NCBI GenBank assembly: GCA_947176505.1
Contig: CAMWQW010000009.1
Coordinates: forward strand, 62,001-126,000
DNA length: 64,000 nucleotides
Source of the DNA: an uncultured Lachnospiraceae bacterium
GTDB lineage: Bacteria > Bacillota > Clostridia > Lachnospirales > Lachnospiraceae
Direction: 5' to 3'
In this document: positions 35,904 to 44,763 of the stretch, in pieces
How positions within the stretch are numbered: position 1 is the stretch's first letter
How the letters are laid out: every line of letters begins with the position of its first letter
Translations under genes and position numbers: made by a program
Notes under the pieces: generated by a model
Databases searched by the model: none
Seen by the model: the letters and a program-made list of their open reading frames with translations, nothing else
Told to the model about the DNA's origin: nothing

Positions 35904-37602
35904 TAAAGAGGCTGTAAAGAGATTACTTCTGTTGTTGAACAGATACAGAAAAACAATCATTGTGATTGTCTGCTGTCTGTTTATTTCTACGGGATTGAAT
36001 CTTTGTGTGCCGCTGATCAGTCAACGGATCATGGATGATGGTTTTATTGGTGGTAATAAGAAATTGCTAATCAAGCTGGTTTTGGCATCTATGGTAATTT
36101 ATACTATAAATTCCCTTATAGATATAATTAAGGAAAAAAAACGTGTAGATATTTCGGCAAAGATACAGTATTTTCTTTCGGAACAGTCTTTTTCACATCT
36201 TATGAAGCTACGGGTTAATTATTTCAATAATACCAATTATGCGGAGACTCTGAACAATATTAACACGGATATTAACCAGATGACATCTATTGCTGACAGC
36301 AGCGTTTTTTTTGTGATTACGCAAGCGTTTAGCATGACAGGCGGCATTATTGGGTTATTTATCATAGATTTCAGAATGACAATACTGGTGCTTTTATTTA
36401 TACCGATCAAGTGTATTGTGATGAAATATTTTGCAAAGAAACAAAAGCAGATTATGGATGAGTTCATAATAAGAAATCAAAAATATGCGAAATGGTTTGG
36501 AGATACTGTCGGAGGGGTACGGGAAGTTAAACTATTTAATATCTTTGATAAAAAACATGAGGAATTTACACATAATCAGAATGAAATTATAGAAAAGCAA
36601 AAGCAGATGAATATGTTAAGCCAATGGAATATTATCGTAGACAGTGTTATGGTACAGTTCCTTTCCACATTGTTATATATATTGGGTGCAAATTTGGTAT
36701 TTGACTTAAAACTTTCGGTAGGTAGTGTGTTTGCTTTCATTACATATAGCGCTTATGTAACAGGACCGATTTCTGCAATCCTTAATATAGGATACCTTTT
36801 ATCAGGGATTATTCCGTCAACTAAAAGATATTATGCGTTTATGGATTTAGAGGAAGAGTCGGATAGCGGAAAGACCTTAGATATGCGTTTTAATGATTTG
36901 AAATTGGAGCAGGTTTCTTTTGCATATGAAAAAGATAAATGTATTTTAAAGGGTATAGACATTTTGTTTGCAAAAGGCAGTAAGACCGCTATGATCGGGC
37001 GTAATGGTTCGGGAAAGACAACAATCATCAATCTTCTTACCAGAATGTATGAGCCGACAAGTGGAAAGATATTGTTAGGGGCAGAGAATGTTTCAGAACT
37101 GCCATTGTCAGCATACAGAAATATGGTATCTGTGGTAAGCCAGCAGATATACCTTTTTAATGATACGATAAGAAATAATATCTGTTTGTATAAACAGGTG
37201 GACGATGCAAGGATAGAAGTTGCTTGTATGGATAGTGGACTTGAAGATTTTATAAAAGAGGTTTCTTTGGATTATGTGGTAGGACAGAACGGGGCAATGC
37301 TTTCTGGTGGGCAGAAACAGAAGATAGCTCTTGCAAGGGCATTGATACATGACAAGCCGATTGTAATATTTGATGAAGCTACTTCAAACACGGATGCTTA
37401 TTCAGAACAGCAGATCAATGGACTGCTGAATACGAAGCTAAAAGACAAAACAGTGATAGTGATAACACATAAGAAAGAGATATTGAGTAAAGTAGATCAG
37501 ATTGTCGTGCTGAAGGAGGGAGTGATTGATGATACTGGGATATATGATGAGTTGATAGGTAAAAGTGATGAATTAAATATTATGATGGATAAAATAGATT
37601 GA
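35896..37602 (+). CDS. ABC transporter, fused permease/ATPase (peptide exporter)
   Basis: A 568-residue half-transporter expected to export the matured peptides. Six membrane spans fill residues about 15-310. The ATPase has Walker A GRNGSGKTT, signature LSGGQKQKIAL, Walker B IVIFDEATS and the H-loop ITHKKE. No C39 peptidase domain is present, so leader removal needs another enzyme, presumably the S8 protease whose gene it overlaps by 8 bases. ATG at 35896 chosen for spacing from CGGAGG; 35890 is also possible. Confidence 0.9.
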   Translation: MDNKEAVKRLLLLLNRYRKTIIVIVCCLFISTGLNLCVPLISQRIMDDGFIGGNKKLLIKLVLASMVIYTINSLIDIIKEKKRVDISAKIQYFLSEQSFSHLMKLRVNYFNNTNYAETLNNINTDINQMTSIADSSVFFVITQAFSMTGGIIGLFIIDFRMTILVLLFIPIKCIVMKYFAKKQKQIMDEFIIRNQKYAKWFGDTVGGVREVKLFNIFDKKHEEFTHNQNEIIEKQKQMNMLSQWNIIVDSVMVQFLSTLLYILGANLVFDLKLSVGSVFAFITYSAYVTGPISAILNIGYLLSGIIPSTKRYYAFMDLEEESDSGKTLDMRFNDLKLEQVSFAYEKDKCILKGIDILFAKGSKTAMIGRNGSGKTTIINLLTRMYEPTSGKILLGAENVSELPLSAYRNMVSVVSQQIYLFNDTIRNNICLYKQVDDARIEVACMDSGLEDFIKEVSLDYVVGQNGAMLSGGQKQKIALARALIHDKPIVIFDEATSNTDAYSEQQINGLLNTKLKDKTVIVITHKKEILSKVDQIVVLKEGVIDDTGIYDELIGKSDELNIMMDKID

Positions 37603-37609
37603 GTATAAG

Positions 37610-37653
37610 AAAATCTTTTCAGAGTAGCAAGGCTTGTCTGAAAAGATTTTTTT
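37610..37653 (+). terminator. Terminator of peptide locus 1
   Basis: AAAATCTTTTCAGA (37610-37623) pairs perfectly with TCTGAAAAGATTTT (37637-37650), followed by TTT. It lies 8 bases after the exporter stop and 11 bases before the next paired boxes. Confidence 0.88.
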
Positions 37654-37660
37654 GTGCCGT

Positions 37661-37723
37661 TTTCTGCTAAAACGGTTCATTTTCTGCAAGGGTAATTGAA
37701 TTTAAAGAGAAATTTGTTATTAT
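37661..37723 (+). promoter_or_regulatory. Paired TTTCTGCAA boxes and promoter of peptide locus 2
   Basis: Boxes TTTCTGCTA (37661-37669) and TTTCTGCAA (37681-37689), TATTAT at 37718-37723. Box and -10 spacings equal those of locus 1, and the flanks are close copies (GCCGTTTTCTGC, then GCAAGGGTAATTGA), so the two locus promoters are duplicates. Confidence 0.82.
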
Positions 37724-37757
37724 AAAATCAAGTAATTTTATCAAGGAGGATGATACT

Positions 37758-38438
37758 ATGGCAATAGCAGGAGTAAGTGATTATACAAATACATATGCGG
37801 CAAACAGAACAAGTTACAGTACAAAAGGAAGTAGCGGGTTGAGCGGGACGGCTCAAAGCTATCTGAGTGACTTGAAACAGAAATATTCGGATGTAAATAT
37901 TACGGTAGCAGATTTTAATAGCGAAAAACAGTCAGATGCCTATATGTTAGGTAGCCGTGGTTATAATAATGTGGCTATTTCAGCTAGTGTTGTGGAGAGG
38001 ATGGCAACTGATCCGCAGACAGCGGCGAAGTATGAGAAAGTAGTTTCAGGTATGAGTGGAAATGCAGAGCGGATAGAAAAGTTTGCACAAGAAAATAATG
38101 ATGAAATTCTTGGGGCTGGGGTTGTCATTGACAAGAATGGAAAAGTGTCATATTGGATGGTCGGCAGGAGTAAGGACACAATGGAAAATCCCGGCACTGT
38201 ATATAAAGAAAAGGTGCAAAAGCAATTAGAAGAGAAACGAGCAAAAAAGAAAGAAGAAGAGAAGCTGAAAGAGAAAAGAATAATTAAGGCAGAAACAGCG
38301 GAAAAGTTATTGGAAAAGAGAAAAGCTGCCAAAGCCACGGAAGTTGTTTCTGCAGGGGATGTATCCAGTTTCGGAGCAGATGGGCATGTCAGAAAAGTTA
38401 CAGAAGAAAAAAGGGTACAGATGGATATCACTGTTTAA
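37758..38438 (+). CDS. DUF6033-like protein of peptide locus 2
   Basis: A 226-residue cytosolic protein with the same order as the first gene of locus 1: a polar Ser/Thr/Tyr-rich N-terminus, a central alpha/beta part (residues about 35-130; VNITVADFNSEKQ, VAISASVVERMA, GVVIDKNGKVSYWM) and a Lys/Glu coiled coil. ATG at 37758 follows AAGGAGG. Its position before the precursor in both loci suggests co-expression with the peptide, but its function is unknown. Confidence 0.68.
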   Translation: MAIAGVSDYTNTYAANRTSYSTKGSSGLSGTAQSYLSDLKQKYSDVNITVADFNSEKQSDAYMLGSRGYNNVAISASVVERMATDPQTAAKYEKVVSGMSGNAERIEKFAQENNDEILGAGVVIDKNGKVSYWMVGRSKDTMENPGTVYKEKVQKQLEEKRAKKKEEEKLKEKRIIKAETAEKLLEKRKAAKATEVVSAGDVSSFGADGHVRKVTEEKRVQMDITV

Positions 38439-38492
38439 TTTGATATGTTATTTTTTAATGACATAAAAATTGTAGAGTAGGAGGTGAGATAC

Positions 38493-38660
38493 ATGAAGAA
38501 ATTGGGAAAGAAAAGAACAGGTAACACTAATACTGTTCAGGCGTATGCATGTGGAGGCGCATTTTGTGTATGCAAGGCATGTGCGGCTGCTTCCGTTGAT
38601 TCAATGCTCTATAATGGAACTAAGAGCCAGAACGATGGAACATTAATGATGATTGGCTGA
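38493..38660 (+). CDS. Cys-rich RiPP precursor, CLI_3235-type (peptide 2)
   Basis: A 55-residue precursor just below common ORF-calling limits. Leader MKKLGKKRTGNTNTVQAYA, then Cys20, 25, 27 and 30 (ACGGAFCVCKAC), an Ala-rich stretch and a polar tail ending MMIG. It shares the MKxLGKK start and YAC junction with peptide 1. A GGAGGTGAG site lies 5 bases before the ATG. The maturase gene follows after a weak hairpin (about 38688-38711, GGGCTGCT/AGCAGTCC). Four Cys, against five in peptide 1, point to a different crosslink pattern. Confidence 0.85.
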   Translation: MKKLGKKRTGNTNTVQAYACGGAFCVCKACAAASVDSMLYNGTKSQNDGTLMMIG

Positions 38661-38730
38661 TTGTATGTCAGGAAGTAAGTGTACGAGGGGCTGCTGAATA
38701 AGCAGTCCTTTGTAACATATGGGAGGAATA

Positions 38731-40161
38731 ATGGAAAGTACAACAAAGAAATTAAACTGCCATTTGTTTAGAGCTTGTGGAAAATATTATGTATATGATG
38801 TTCCAAAGAATGTCATATTGAAAGTGAATAGAGATACCTATAATGAAATTAAAGAGTTAAGTATAGGGGAACAGAGCGATTATAAAGGGGACAATAATAC
38901 AATTAAGGAATTGTTGAGTGAAGGTTATTTGAGTTCACAATACATTGAAATAATAGAGCATCCCATGACAAGGAATATAGAGAGTGCATTAGATAACAGC
39001 TTACATATGCTTACACTGCAAGTAACGCAAAATTGTAATTTGCGTTGTAAATATTGTGTATACTCTGGAAGCTATATTAACCGAAAGCATAATAATAAGA
39101 GAATGTCTTTTGAAACAGCAAAAAAAGCAATTGATTATTATATTTTACATAGTTCACAAATGCCGAAATTGCGATTTGGTTTTTATGGTGGTGAGCCAAC
39201 TTTGGAGATGGAACTAATCCGTAAATGTGTTTCATATATCAACGGATGTTCATTGGGAAAGCCAGTTGAATATAATTTAACAACAAATGCAACTATTCTT
39301 AATAGGGATATTATTCAATTTTTTATTGATAATCATTTCTATTTAACGATAAGTTTGGACGGATCTAAAGAAATACAAGATAAAAACAGAGTCTATGCAG
39401 AATCAGGAAAGGGAACTTTTGACAAGGTTATTGAAAACATTGGCTGGTTAAGAAAAGAGTATCCAGATTTTTTGCAGCGGGTTCATTTTAATATGGTTAT
39501 GGACCCGGTAGATGGATATAGTATTTCCAATGAATTTTTTATGAAAGATGAAAGGGTAAAGGGTATTGAGGTAAATGCTTCGCAAAAAAATGATGTTAAT
39601 TATACAGAAGAAATAGCAAAAACGCCAGAGTATTATATGAATCGTTCTTATGAGCAATTTAAGGCGATTTTTGATTATTACAGAAATATTGAAGAAGTTT
39701 CACCATTGGTAAATGGTTATTTGGGTGGAATAAAGAATAATATTGCAGATATGTTAAAGGGAGACGAGTCTGGCTATAAAATTGGACATCCGGGCGGTCC
39801 CTGTGTTCCGGGATTACAAAGGTTATTTGTAAACGCTGACGGAAACTTTTATCCATGCGAAAGAACGAATGAAGATTCAGCGATGATGATTATTGGTAAT
39901 GTAGAACATGGAATAGATATAGATAAGGCAAAAACATTGTTAAACGTTGGAAAGATTTCAGAGAGTGTGTGCAAAAGGTGTTGGGCATTCCGATTTTGCA
40001 CTTCATGTGCGGTTTATGCAGAAGATAAGGATAAATTATCAGTAGAGAAAAGGCTGTCTCGTTGTGATTCAATTAGGAGGGCTGTAGAAACAAATTTTAG
40101 GGAATATTGCATATTGAAAGATATGAAAATGGATTTTGAAGAATTGGAGGAAACAGACTAA
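38731..40161 (+). CDS. ccpM: Radical SAM/SPASM Cys-rich peptide maturase 2
   Basis: A 476-residue paralogue of the locus 1 maturase, similar throughout. Cluster motif QNCNLRCKYC near residue 100, FYGGEPTLEM, ISLDGS, and SPASM Cys in GPCVPGLQRLF, FYPCERTNE and CKRCWAFRFCTSC. It should modify peptide 2. ATG at 38731 after GGGAGG; 38719 would also be in frame. The stop's last base is the first base of the next gene's start. Confidence 0.92.
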   Translation: MESTTKKLNCHLFRACGKYYVYDVPKNVILKVNRDTYNEIKELSIGEQSDYKGDNNTIKELLSEGYLSSQYIEIIEHPMTRNIESALDNSLHMLTLQVTQNCNLRCKYCVYSGSYINRKHNNKRMSFETAKKAIDYYILHSSQMPKLRFGFYGGEPTLEMELIRKCVSYINGCSLGKPVEYNLTTNATILNRDIIQFFIDNHFYLTISLDGSKEIQDKNRVYAESGKGTFDKVIENIGWLRKEYPDFLQRVHFNMVMDPVDGYSISNEFFMKDERVKGIEVNASQKNDVNYTEEIAKTPEYYMNRSYEQFKAIFDYYRNIEEVSPLVNGYLGGIKNNIADMLKGDESGYKIGHPGGPCVPGLQRLFVNADGNFYPCERTNEDSAMMIIGNVEHGIDIDKAKTLLNVGKISESVCKRCWAFRFCTSCAVYAEDKDKLSVEKRLSRCDSIRRAVETNFREYCILKDMKMDFEELEETD

Positions 40162-41246
40162 TGAAAAAGGTATTGCTTTTTCCATATAATTATAATTGCT
40201 GTGAAATTTTAAGATATAGGGATATGCTTATAGACTATGAAATAATAGGAGTCTTAGCACCGTCTGGTTGGGGAGTAAATGGGAAAGACGCAGGAATAGT
40301 GGATGGTGGAAAGGATATAGGAGTTAATATTCTTGAAACCATAGATTACGAACAGGAATTTCAAGGAGTTTTGATAGTTGCCGATTGCACTAATGCAGAA
40401 ATAGAACAGGCAGTGTTAATTTATGCAGAAGATGCGATTAATCATGATAAAGAAATTATTTTTGCAACCGAAGTTAGTGATAAGGTAAAGGAACTGTGTT
40501 CTAACAAGTCGGAGCAGATAACTTATTTAATTGATAAACAGCCAATTATTAAGCACAGATGGAAGCTGTTGCAAATAAATACGCCTATTGTGGTAATTGC
40601 TGGTTTAAATGAGCTTACCCACAAATTTAAGATACAATTAGAAGTGAATCAATACTTTAGGAAGCAGGGTTATACGGTAAGTCATATAGGATCAAAGCAA
40701 TATGGGGAACTTTTTGGCATTCACTCTTTTCCTGATTTTATGTATTCTGATTTGAATGAAACAGAAAAAATATATTGTTTTAATAAATTTATAAAGGATA
40801 TAGAAAAGCAGGAACAGCCGGATATAATAATTGTTGGTGTACCGGGAGGGATAATGCCTTATAATGAGAAGTTTCCGGGGTATTTTGGAATTACCATGTT
40901 TGAAGCAATGCAGGCAATAAGACCAGATGTATTAGTTATGAGTTGCTTATATGAAAATTATAATGCGGAATATTTTAAAAACTTAGCAACGGGCATTCGC
41001 TATAAGTATGGTATAGATGTAGATGCGTTCAATATATCGACTTTTCAAGTTGATACCAATGAATCGGAACAGAGCAGGTTTCTACAATATTACAAGGTTA
41101 CTTATAATGAGGTGGCTAAACTTATTAATTCTTGTGTTGAAAGTGAAATACCAATTTTTAATATAATGAATGGAACTGACGGACAGAAGATTGCGGAACT
41201 GGTTCTTGATAAATTACAAGAATACAGTGAGGCGGAGTTGGTGTAG
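40161..41246 (+). CDS. Peptide maturation system protein, TIGR04066-type (copy 2)
   Basis: A 361-residue paralogue of the protein at 33490-34464. Shared blocks are PIVVIAGLNELTHKFKIQLEVN, GYTVSHIGSKQYGELFGIHSFPDF and PDIIIVGVPGGIMPYNEKF. The copy is longer at both the N-terminal Rossmann-like unit and the C-terminus. It overlaps the maturase gene by one base and is followed after 11 bases by the ACP-related gene, so the three are one operon. Role unknown; association with Cys-rich peptide maturation is established by family context. Confidence 0.85.
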   Translation: MKKVLLFPYNYNCCEILRYRDMLIDYEIIGVLAPSGWGVNGKDAGIVDGGKDIGVNILETIDYEQEFQGVLIVADCTNAEIEQAVLIYAEDAINHDKEIIFATEVSDKVKELCSNKSEQITYLIDKQPIIKHRWKLLQINTPIVVIAGLNELTHKFKIQLEVNQYFRKQGYTVSHIGSKQYGELFGIHSFPDFMYSDLNETEKIYCFNKFIKDIEKQEQPDIIIVGVPGGIMPYNEKFPGYFGITMFEAMQAIRPDVLVMSCLYENYNAEYFKNLATGIRYKYGIDVDAFNISTFQVDTNESEQSRFLQYYKVTYNEVAKLINSCVESEIPIFNIMNGTDGQKIAELVLDKLQEYSEAELV

Positions 41247-41257
41247 GGAGTGGTAAT

Positions 41258-41515
41258 ATGCAGAATTATATTGAGGAAAAGGTGTTTAATATATTTAGAG
41301 AATATCTATTCCGTGATCTGACTAAATGCGAAAATCCTCTATCAGAGAGCATATTTGGAGAAAAAATCGCATTACTTCCAGCAGAGGCATATTTTTTCTT
41401 GCTTAAAATAGAAGAAGAATTTTCAATTAAATTTTCAAATGATGTTGTGATTGAAAGAAGATTTAATTACTTAGGGGATATTGTGGAAGAGATAGGTAAA
41501 CGTTTGGATAAATAA
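41258..41515 (+). CDS. Acyl-carrier-related protein (copy 2)
   Basis: An 85-residue acidic helical protein corresponding to the ACP-related gene of locus 1. It has LLPAEAYFFLLKIEEEFSIKF in the central helix and the final LGDIVEEIGKRL helix. The phosphopantetheine Ser is again not evident (ALLPAEA). Here it is the last gene of the locus, whereas in locus 1 it precedes the precursor, so the gene order has been rearranged. No protease or exporter gene follows. Confidence 0.72.
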   Translation: MQNYIEEKVFNIFREYLFRDLTKCENPLSESIFGEKIALLPAEAYFFLLKIEEEFSIKFSNDVVIERRFNYLGDIVEEIGKRLDK

Positions 41516-41675
41516 TTTGGGGTAGGGATAAGAGTAGAATATAACTAATAGGCATGTGCTAAAGCATACCCGTAATAAAGAACTAATAAGCTAAATTAGA
41601 TATAAACGAAGTGATAGTTATTGTTGACAGTTTTGTAAACAGCTAATCAAAAAAAGTCTTATAAGAGGATTGTAT

Positions 41676-42122
41676 ATGAAAAAGGTGTTATCAATTATTT
41701 TGTGTATAGGTTTGTGCATAATTAATGTTATGCCCGTATTGGCAGAAGAAGTATCTAAAGAGCCTTATGTGACAGTAGAGGAGTATAACATGTCAATATA
41801 TTCGTCAAATTATTTTGTTGGTCCAACGATACGGCTAAATTCAACATTTGGCTCCGAATCTGGACATCAAAATATTTCAACAGGTTCTGCGAGTGGCAAT
41901 ATTTCTTCTATTATTTTAAATGTCCGTGCAGGAGGTGATCCATTTAAATTATATCTGCAAGCTCCTGACGGAACTCTGTTTTGGAGTGTTATTGATACAA
42001 CTGGTGTTATAGGCGTAGATAACTTTAATGGTAAAAATTTGTCTGGAACTTGGGTTGTATGGATAGAAACATTAGGAATTGCATCAACAGCATCAATATC
42101 AGTGAGAATAAATTATAGTTAA
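41676..42122 (+). CDS. Small secreted protein with P-domain-like fold
   Basis: A 148-residue exported protein. Residues 1-25 are a signal peptide ending VLAEE. The mature part is beta-rich, Ser/Gly/Asn-rich and Cys-free. Its C-terminal 85 residues (GDPFKLYLQAPDGTLFWSVI, then FNGKNLSGTWVVWIETLG) look like the P-domain found behind subtilisin-like proteases, which also ends in a Gly-Thr-Trp strand. No catalytic part is present. ATG at 41676 after AGAGG. It lies beyond locus 2 with its own leader and has a terminator after it. Function unknown. Confidence 0.7.
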   Translation: MKKVLSIILCIGLCIINVMPVLAEEVSKEPYVTVEEYNMSIYSSNYFVGPTIRLNSTFGSESGHQNISTGSASGNISSIILNVRAGGDPFKLYLQAPDGTLFWSVIDTTGVIGVDNFNGKNLSGTWVVWIETLGIASTASISVRINYS

Positions 42123-42156
42123 TAGAGCAGAACAAGTATATTAGCAAGTTGTTATC

Positions 42157-42215
42157 GAAAAAAATACAGATACGCATGATGAATATTAATTCTATTTTGT
42201 CATGTGTATTTTTTT
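42157..42215 (+). terminator. Terminator after the small secreted protein
   Basis: AAAAAAATACA and GCATGA on the left pair with TCATGTGTATTTTTTT on the right across an AT-rich loop with one internal bulge, ending in a long T run. Confidence 0.7.
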
Positions 42216-42360
42216 CCTTACCTTTTGTTAGTTCCCTGCGGTTTTGCAGTAGGGAAAGTTATATTGGATGATAAATTTTTTACATAGATTTGTATTTAAG
42301 GGATATATGCGATGGGTGATCCAGTATAATATATTCCTAAAAAGTGAATACGGCAGCTTA

Positions 42361-42421
42361 CGAGTACACAAATCGACATGGCAGGTCGGTGCGGTGTACT
42401 CTTTTTTTTGCTACTGTCGAA
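42361..42421 (+). promoter_or_regulatory. Leader hairpin plus Spo0A-like box before XRE gene
   Basis: GAGTACAC (from about 42362) pairs with GTGTACTC, followed by eight T, then TGTCGAA at 42415-42421, which matches the 0A-box core. A parallel arrangement precedes the paralogous XRE gene at 49216. The rest of 42123-42522 contains no convincing gene. Confidence 0.4.
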
Positions 42422-42522
42422 AATTGCTGATTTATCAAGACATATACATACGAAAGTCGAAAAGGGGACCACCTGCAGATTCTTCATTTCACAAATAAAT
42501 TAAAAGAATGGAGAATCAGAAA

Positions 42523-42855
42523 ATGAATGATATAAAATATATTATTGCCGATAATGTGAAATTATACCGTAAAAAACAAAATTTAACACAATTTGAACTA
42601 GCAGAGAAAGCGGAGCTTTCAGTTGATTCTATAAAGCGGATCGAAAATGGGAGCAGAACAATGTCGTTAGAAAACTTTATGAGAATTGCAGATGCATTGG
42701 CTGTTCCTCTCTTATATCTCTTATATGAAAATCTAAATGAAATTCCCATAACAGAACGTATTCTAAATGTCTTAAACAATAAAAGTGGAAAACAGCAGGA
42801 ATATTTAGTACATATGCTTGAAGAAATGTCATTTGGTTTGGACAAGCTCTTATAG
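42523..42855 (+). CDS. XRE-family helix-turn-helix regulator (paralogue A)
   Basis: A 110-residue protein with an N-terminal Cro/CI-type domain (DNVKLYRKKQNLTQFELAEKAELSVDSIKRIENG) and a helical C-terminal half. It is a close paralogue of the 110-residue protein at 49216, with the same start context (GGAG then ATG). ATG at 42508 would add 5 residues but would place GGAG inside the gene. Both copies share leader features, so they may answer to the same control. Targets unknown. Confidence 0.87.
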   Translation: MNDIKYIIADNVKLYRKKQNLTQFELAEKAELSVDSIKRIENGSRTMSLENFMRIADALAVPLLYLLYENLNEIPITERILNVLNNKSGKQQEYLVHMLEEMSFGLDKLL

Positions 42856-43032
42856 CAAATGTAGGAAAAACGAAAAAGGTGTATAGGGGGTTCTATGCGC
42901 CTTTTTTGCAAGACATATTGTAGTATGAAATTTTAAACAGTAATAAAAATATTTTTGTTTTTCCTAAAAGTGAAACCAAATTCTTACAAGTATCGTATTG
43001 ATGAAAAATTTGAGCAGATAGGATTTGGAGGA

Positions 43033-43593
43033 ATGGACGAAAAGAGCATACTAAGGAAACTTCGGAACAGAGATGAAAAAGCATTTGAGGAAATAATTGA
43101 TTTGTATAGTGCTTATATCACTGCCATTGTCAGGAACCTATTAAGCTCAAAAGGAACAAAAGAAGATGTAGAGGAGGTGGTTGCAGACACATTTATTGCA
43201 TTGTGGAATACGGCTGAAAGAATCAACTATGAAGAATACAGCAGCATCAAAGCATACATAGCAGTCATTGCAAGGAATAAAGCCAAAGACTGGCTAAGAG
43301 CCGCCAAAGTGCAGAATTTACGGTTAATGGATGATATTCTGATAATTGACAACAGCATAGAACAGATTATCGTCCAAAGAGAGCAGCAGAGAATTATAGC
43401 AAAAATTTTGAAACAATTAAAGCTGTCAGACTGGAAGATTTTTGTAGCTTACTATTACCAGTACAAAAAAGTGGATGAGATTGCGCAGGAGCTTCATATG
43501 AATCCCCAAACAGTAAAAACCAGACTGCGGCGAGGAAGAGAGGTGCTTAAAAAATTTCTGATTAAAGAGGGATATGGAAGTAATGCAGATTAG
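43033..43593 (+). CDS. ECF-type sigma-70 family factor
   Basis: A 186-residue RNA polymerase sigma factor. Region 2 spans residues about 10-85 (DEKAFEEIIDLYSAYITAIV, then VADTFIALWNTAERI). Region 4 is residues about 125-178 (LSDWKIFVAYYYQYKKVDEIAQELHMNPQTVKTRLRRGRE), with the helix-turn-helix. ATG at 43033 follows TTGGAGG. Sigma factors of this kind are usually held by an anti-sigma protein encoded next door; only the N-terminal part of one seems left here (43574-43762). Confidence 0.9.
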   Translation: MDEKSILRKLRNRDEKAFEEIIDLYSAYITAIVRNLLSSKGTKEDVEEVVADTFIALWNTAERINYEEYSSIKAYIAVIARNKAKDWLRAAKVQNLRLMDDILIIDNSIEQIIVQREQQRIIAKILKQLKLSDWKIFVAYYYQYKKVDEIAQELHMNPQTVKTRLRRGREVLKKFLIKEGYGSNAD

Positions 43594-43762
43594 AATAAGT
43601 GATATGCTTGATAATGCTTCAGAGTTAATCGAAGAAAGCAGTGAAGCCGGATATTCGGTCAATAGTGACAGGATAAAGAAGATTGTGTTTTCAGAGATTG
43701 GCTGTATGCTTATTTTGACCAAAAGTAATAAAGACAGATGTAAGAAAGATAAGGAGAACAAC
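43574..43762 (+). pseudogene. Possible anti-sigma factor N-terminal remnant
   Basis: From the ATG at 43574, overlapping the sigma gene's end by 20 bases, about 63 codons resemble the cytoplasmic start of clostridial anti-sigma proteins (QIRISDMLDNASELIEESSE, SDRIKKIVFSEIG). No membrane or extracytoplasmic part follows; the frame runs directly into the hydrolase gene. It may be a truncated anti-sigma gene or an N-terminal fusion to the hydrolase. Confidence 0.45.
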
Positions 43763-44749
43763 ATGAGAAAAAAGGTATTAAGAATTATGAAATGGATATT
43801 CCTGATTTTATTGGGAGTTGCTGCAGCATTGATGGTTTGGAACTTTTTCTGCAAGAAAGCAGAGCAGTCTAAAATCGAAGCTGCATATGGAAAAGCTATT
43901 GAAGTGGATGGGCATAGTATGGTGGTAGATGTAAAAGGAGAAGATAATGAAACCACAATCATATTATTGCCCGGTTGGGGATCTGCTTCACCAATCCTAG
44001 AATTTCTTCCATTGGCGGAAGAACTGTCAGAGGATTTCCGGGTTATTACCATAGAACCGTTTGGATATGGGCTTTCGGATAGAGTTGGAACAGAACGGGA
44101 AATTGGTGTTGTTGTGGAAGAACTGCATGAATGTACCCAAAAGTTAGGCTGTGATCAGTATTATTTGATGCCGCACTCGCTTTCTGGTTTGTATTCATTA
44201 TACTGGGCAAATGCTTATCCGCAGGAAGTAAAGGGATTTATAGGAATTGATCCGTCTGTTCCCAAACAGTCTGATGAAGAACCACTCCCTATTAGCATGG
44301 TAACGCTGAACAAGCTCGTGGCGTATTTTCAAAAAGCAACGAATATATTGGGAATTACCCGGCTATGCTCCATAGCACGTCCGGAAAATGCAATTTATGC
44401 AGATACTACCTATCCATATTCTGAAAGAGAATTAGAAGTATTCCGTATTTTATCTATGGATTTCGCATATGGCAAAGATATTATGAATGAAATAAAACAT
44501 ATGGAAGATAATCTGGAGTCTGTAAGGAATATGAAGTTTCCTGAAAATATCCCGGTATTGCAATTTGTTTCAGGAGATAATTGTGAGCTGTTGGAATCAT
44601 GGGAGACGCTGCATAAAGAAGTCATTACAGAAACAGATAAGAGTGAATTGCTGCGGCTGGATGGCGGGCATTATCTGCATTTTGAGAGAAAGCCGGATGT
44701 TGTTGAAAAAGTAAAGGAATGGATACAGAAAGTAGAGGAAGGCTTTTAG
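43763..44749 (+). CDS. Membrane-anchored alpha/beta hydrolase
   Basis: A 328-residue hydrolase. Residues about 5-30 form a membrane anchor. The fold has the oxyanion loop LLPGWGSASP, the strand VITIEPFGYGLSD and the nucleophile elbow MPHSLSGLYSLYW (Ser in HSLSG), with a late Asp in FVSGDNCELLE and a His in LDGGHYLHFE completing the triad. Start at 43763 is supported by AAGGAGAAC; the same frame is open upstream to 43574 and could give a 391-residue form. Linked to the sigma factor. Substrate unknown; no secondary-metabolite domain is attached. Confidence 0.85.
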   Translation: MRKKVLRIMKWIFLILLGVAAALMVWNFFCKKAEQSKIEAAYGKAIEVDGHSMVVDVKGEDNETTIILLPGWGSASPILEFLPLAEELSEDFRVITIEPFGYGLSDRVGTEREIGVVVEELHECTQKLGCDQYYLMPHSLSGLYSLYWANAYPQEVKGFIGIDPSVPKQSDEEPLPISMVTLNKLVAYFQKATNILGITRLCSIARPENAIYADTTYPYSERELEVFRILSMDFAYGKDIMNEIKHMEDNLESVRNMKFPENIPVLQFVSGDNCELLESWETLHKEVITETDKSELLRLDGGHYLHFERKPDVVEKVKEWIQKVEEGF

Positions 44750-44763
44750 TCCTTTTGCTCCGT

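Noticed and set aside
42268..42498. 76-codon + strand frame before XRE paralogue A
   Set aside because: No ribosome site, unlikely composition, and it overlaps the hairpin leader shared with the other XRE gene; treated as non-coding.
43574..44749. One 391-residue hydrolase starting at 43574
   Set aside because: The hydrolase has its own AAGGAG and membrane anchor at 43763, and the first 63 codons look like another protein; the long form is kept only as an alternative.
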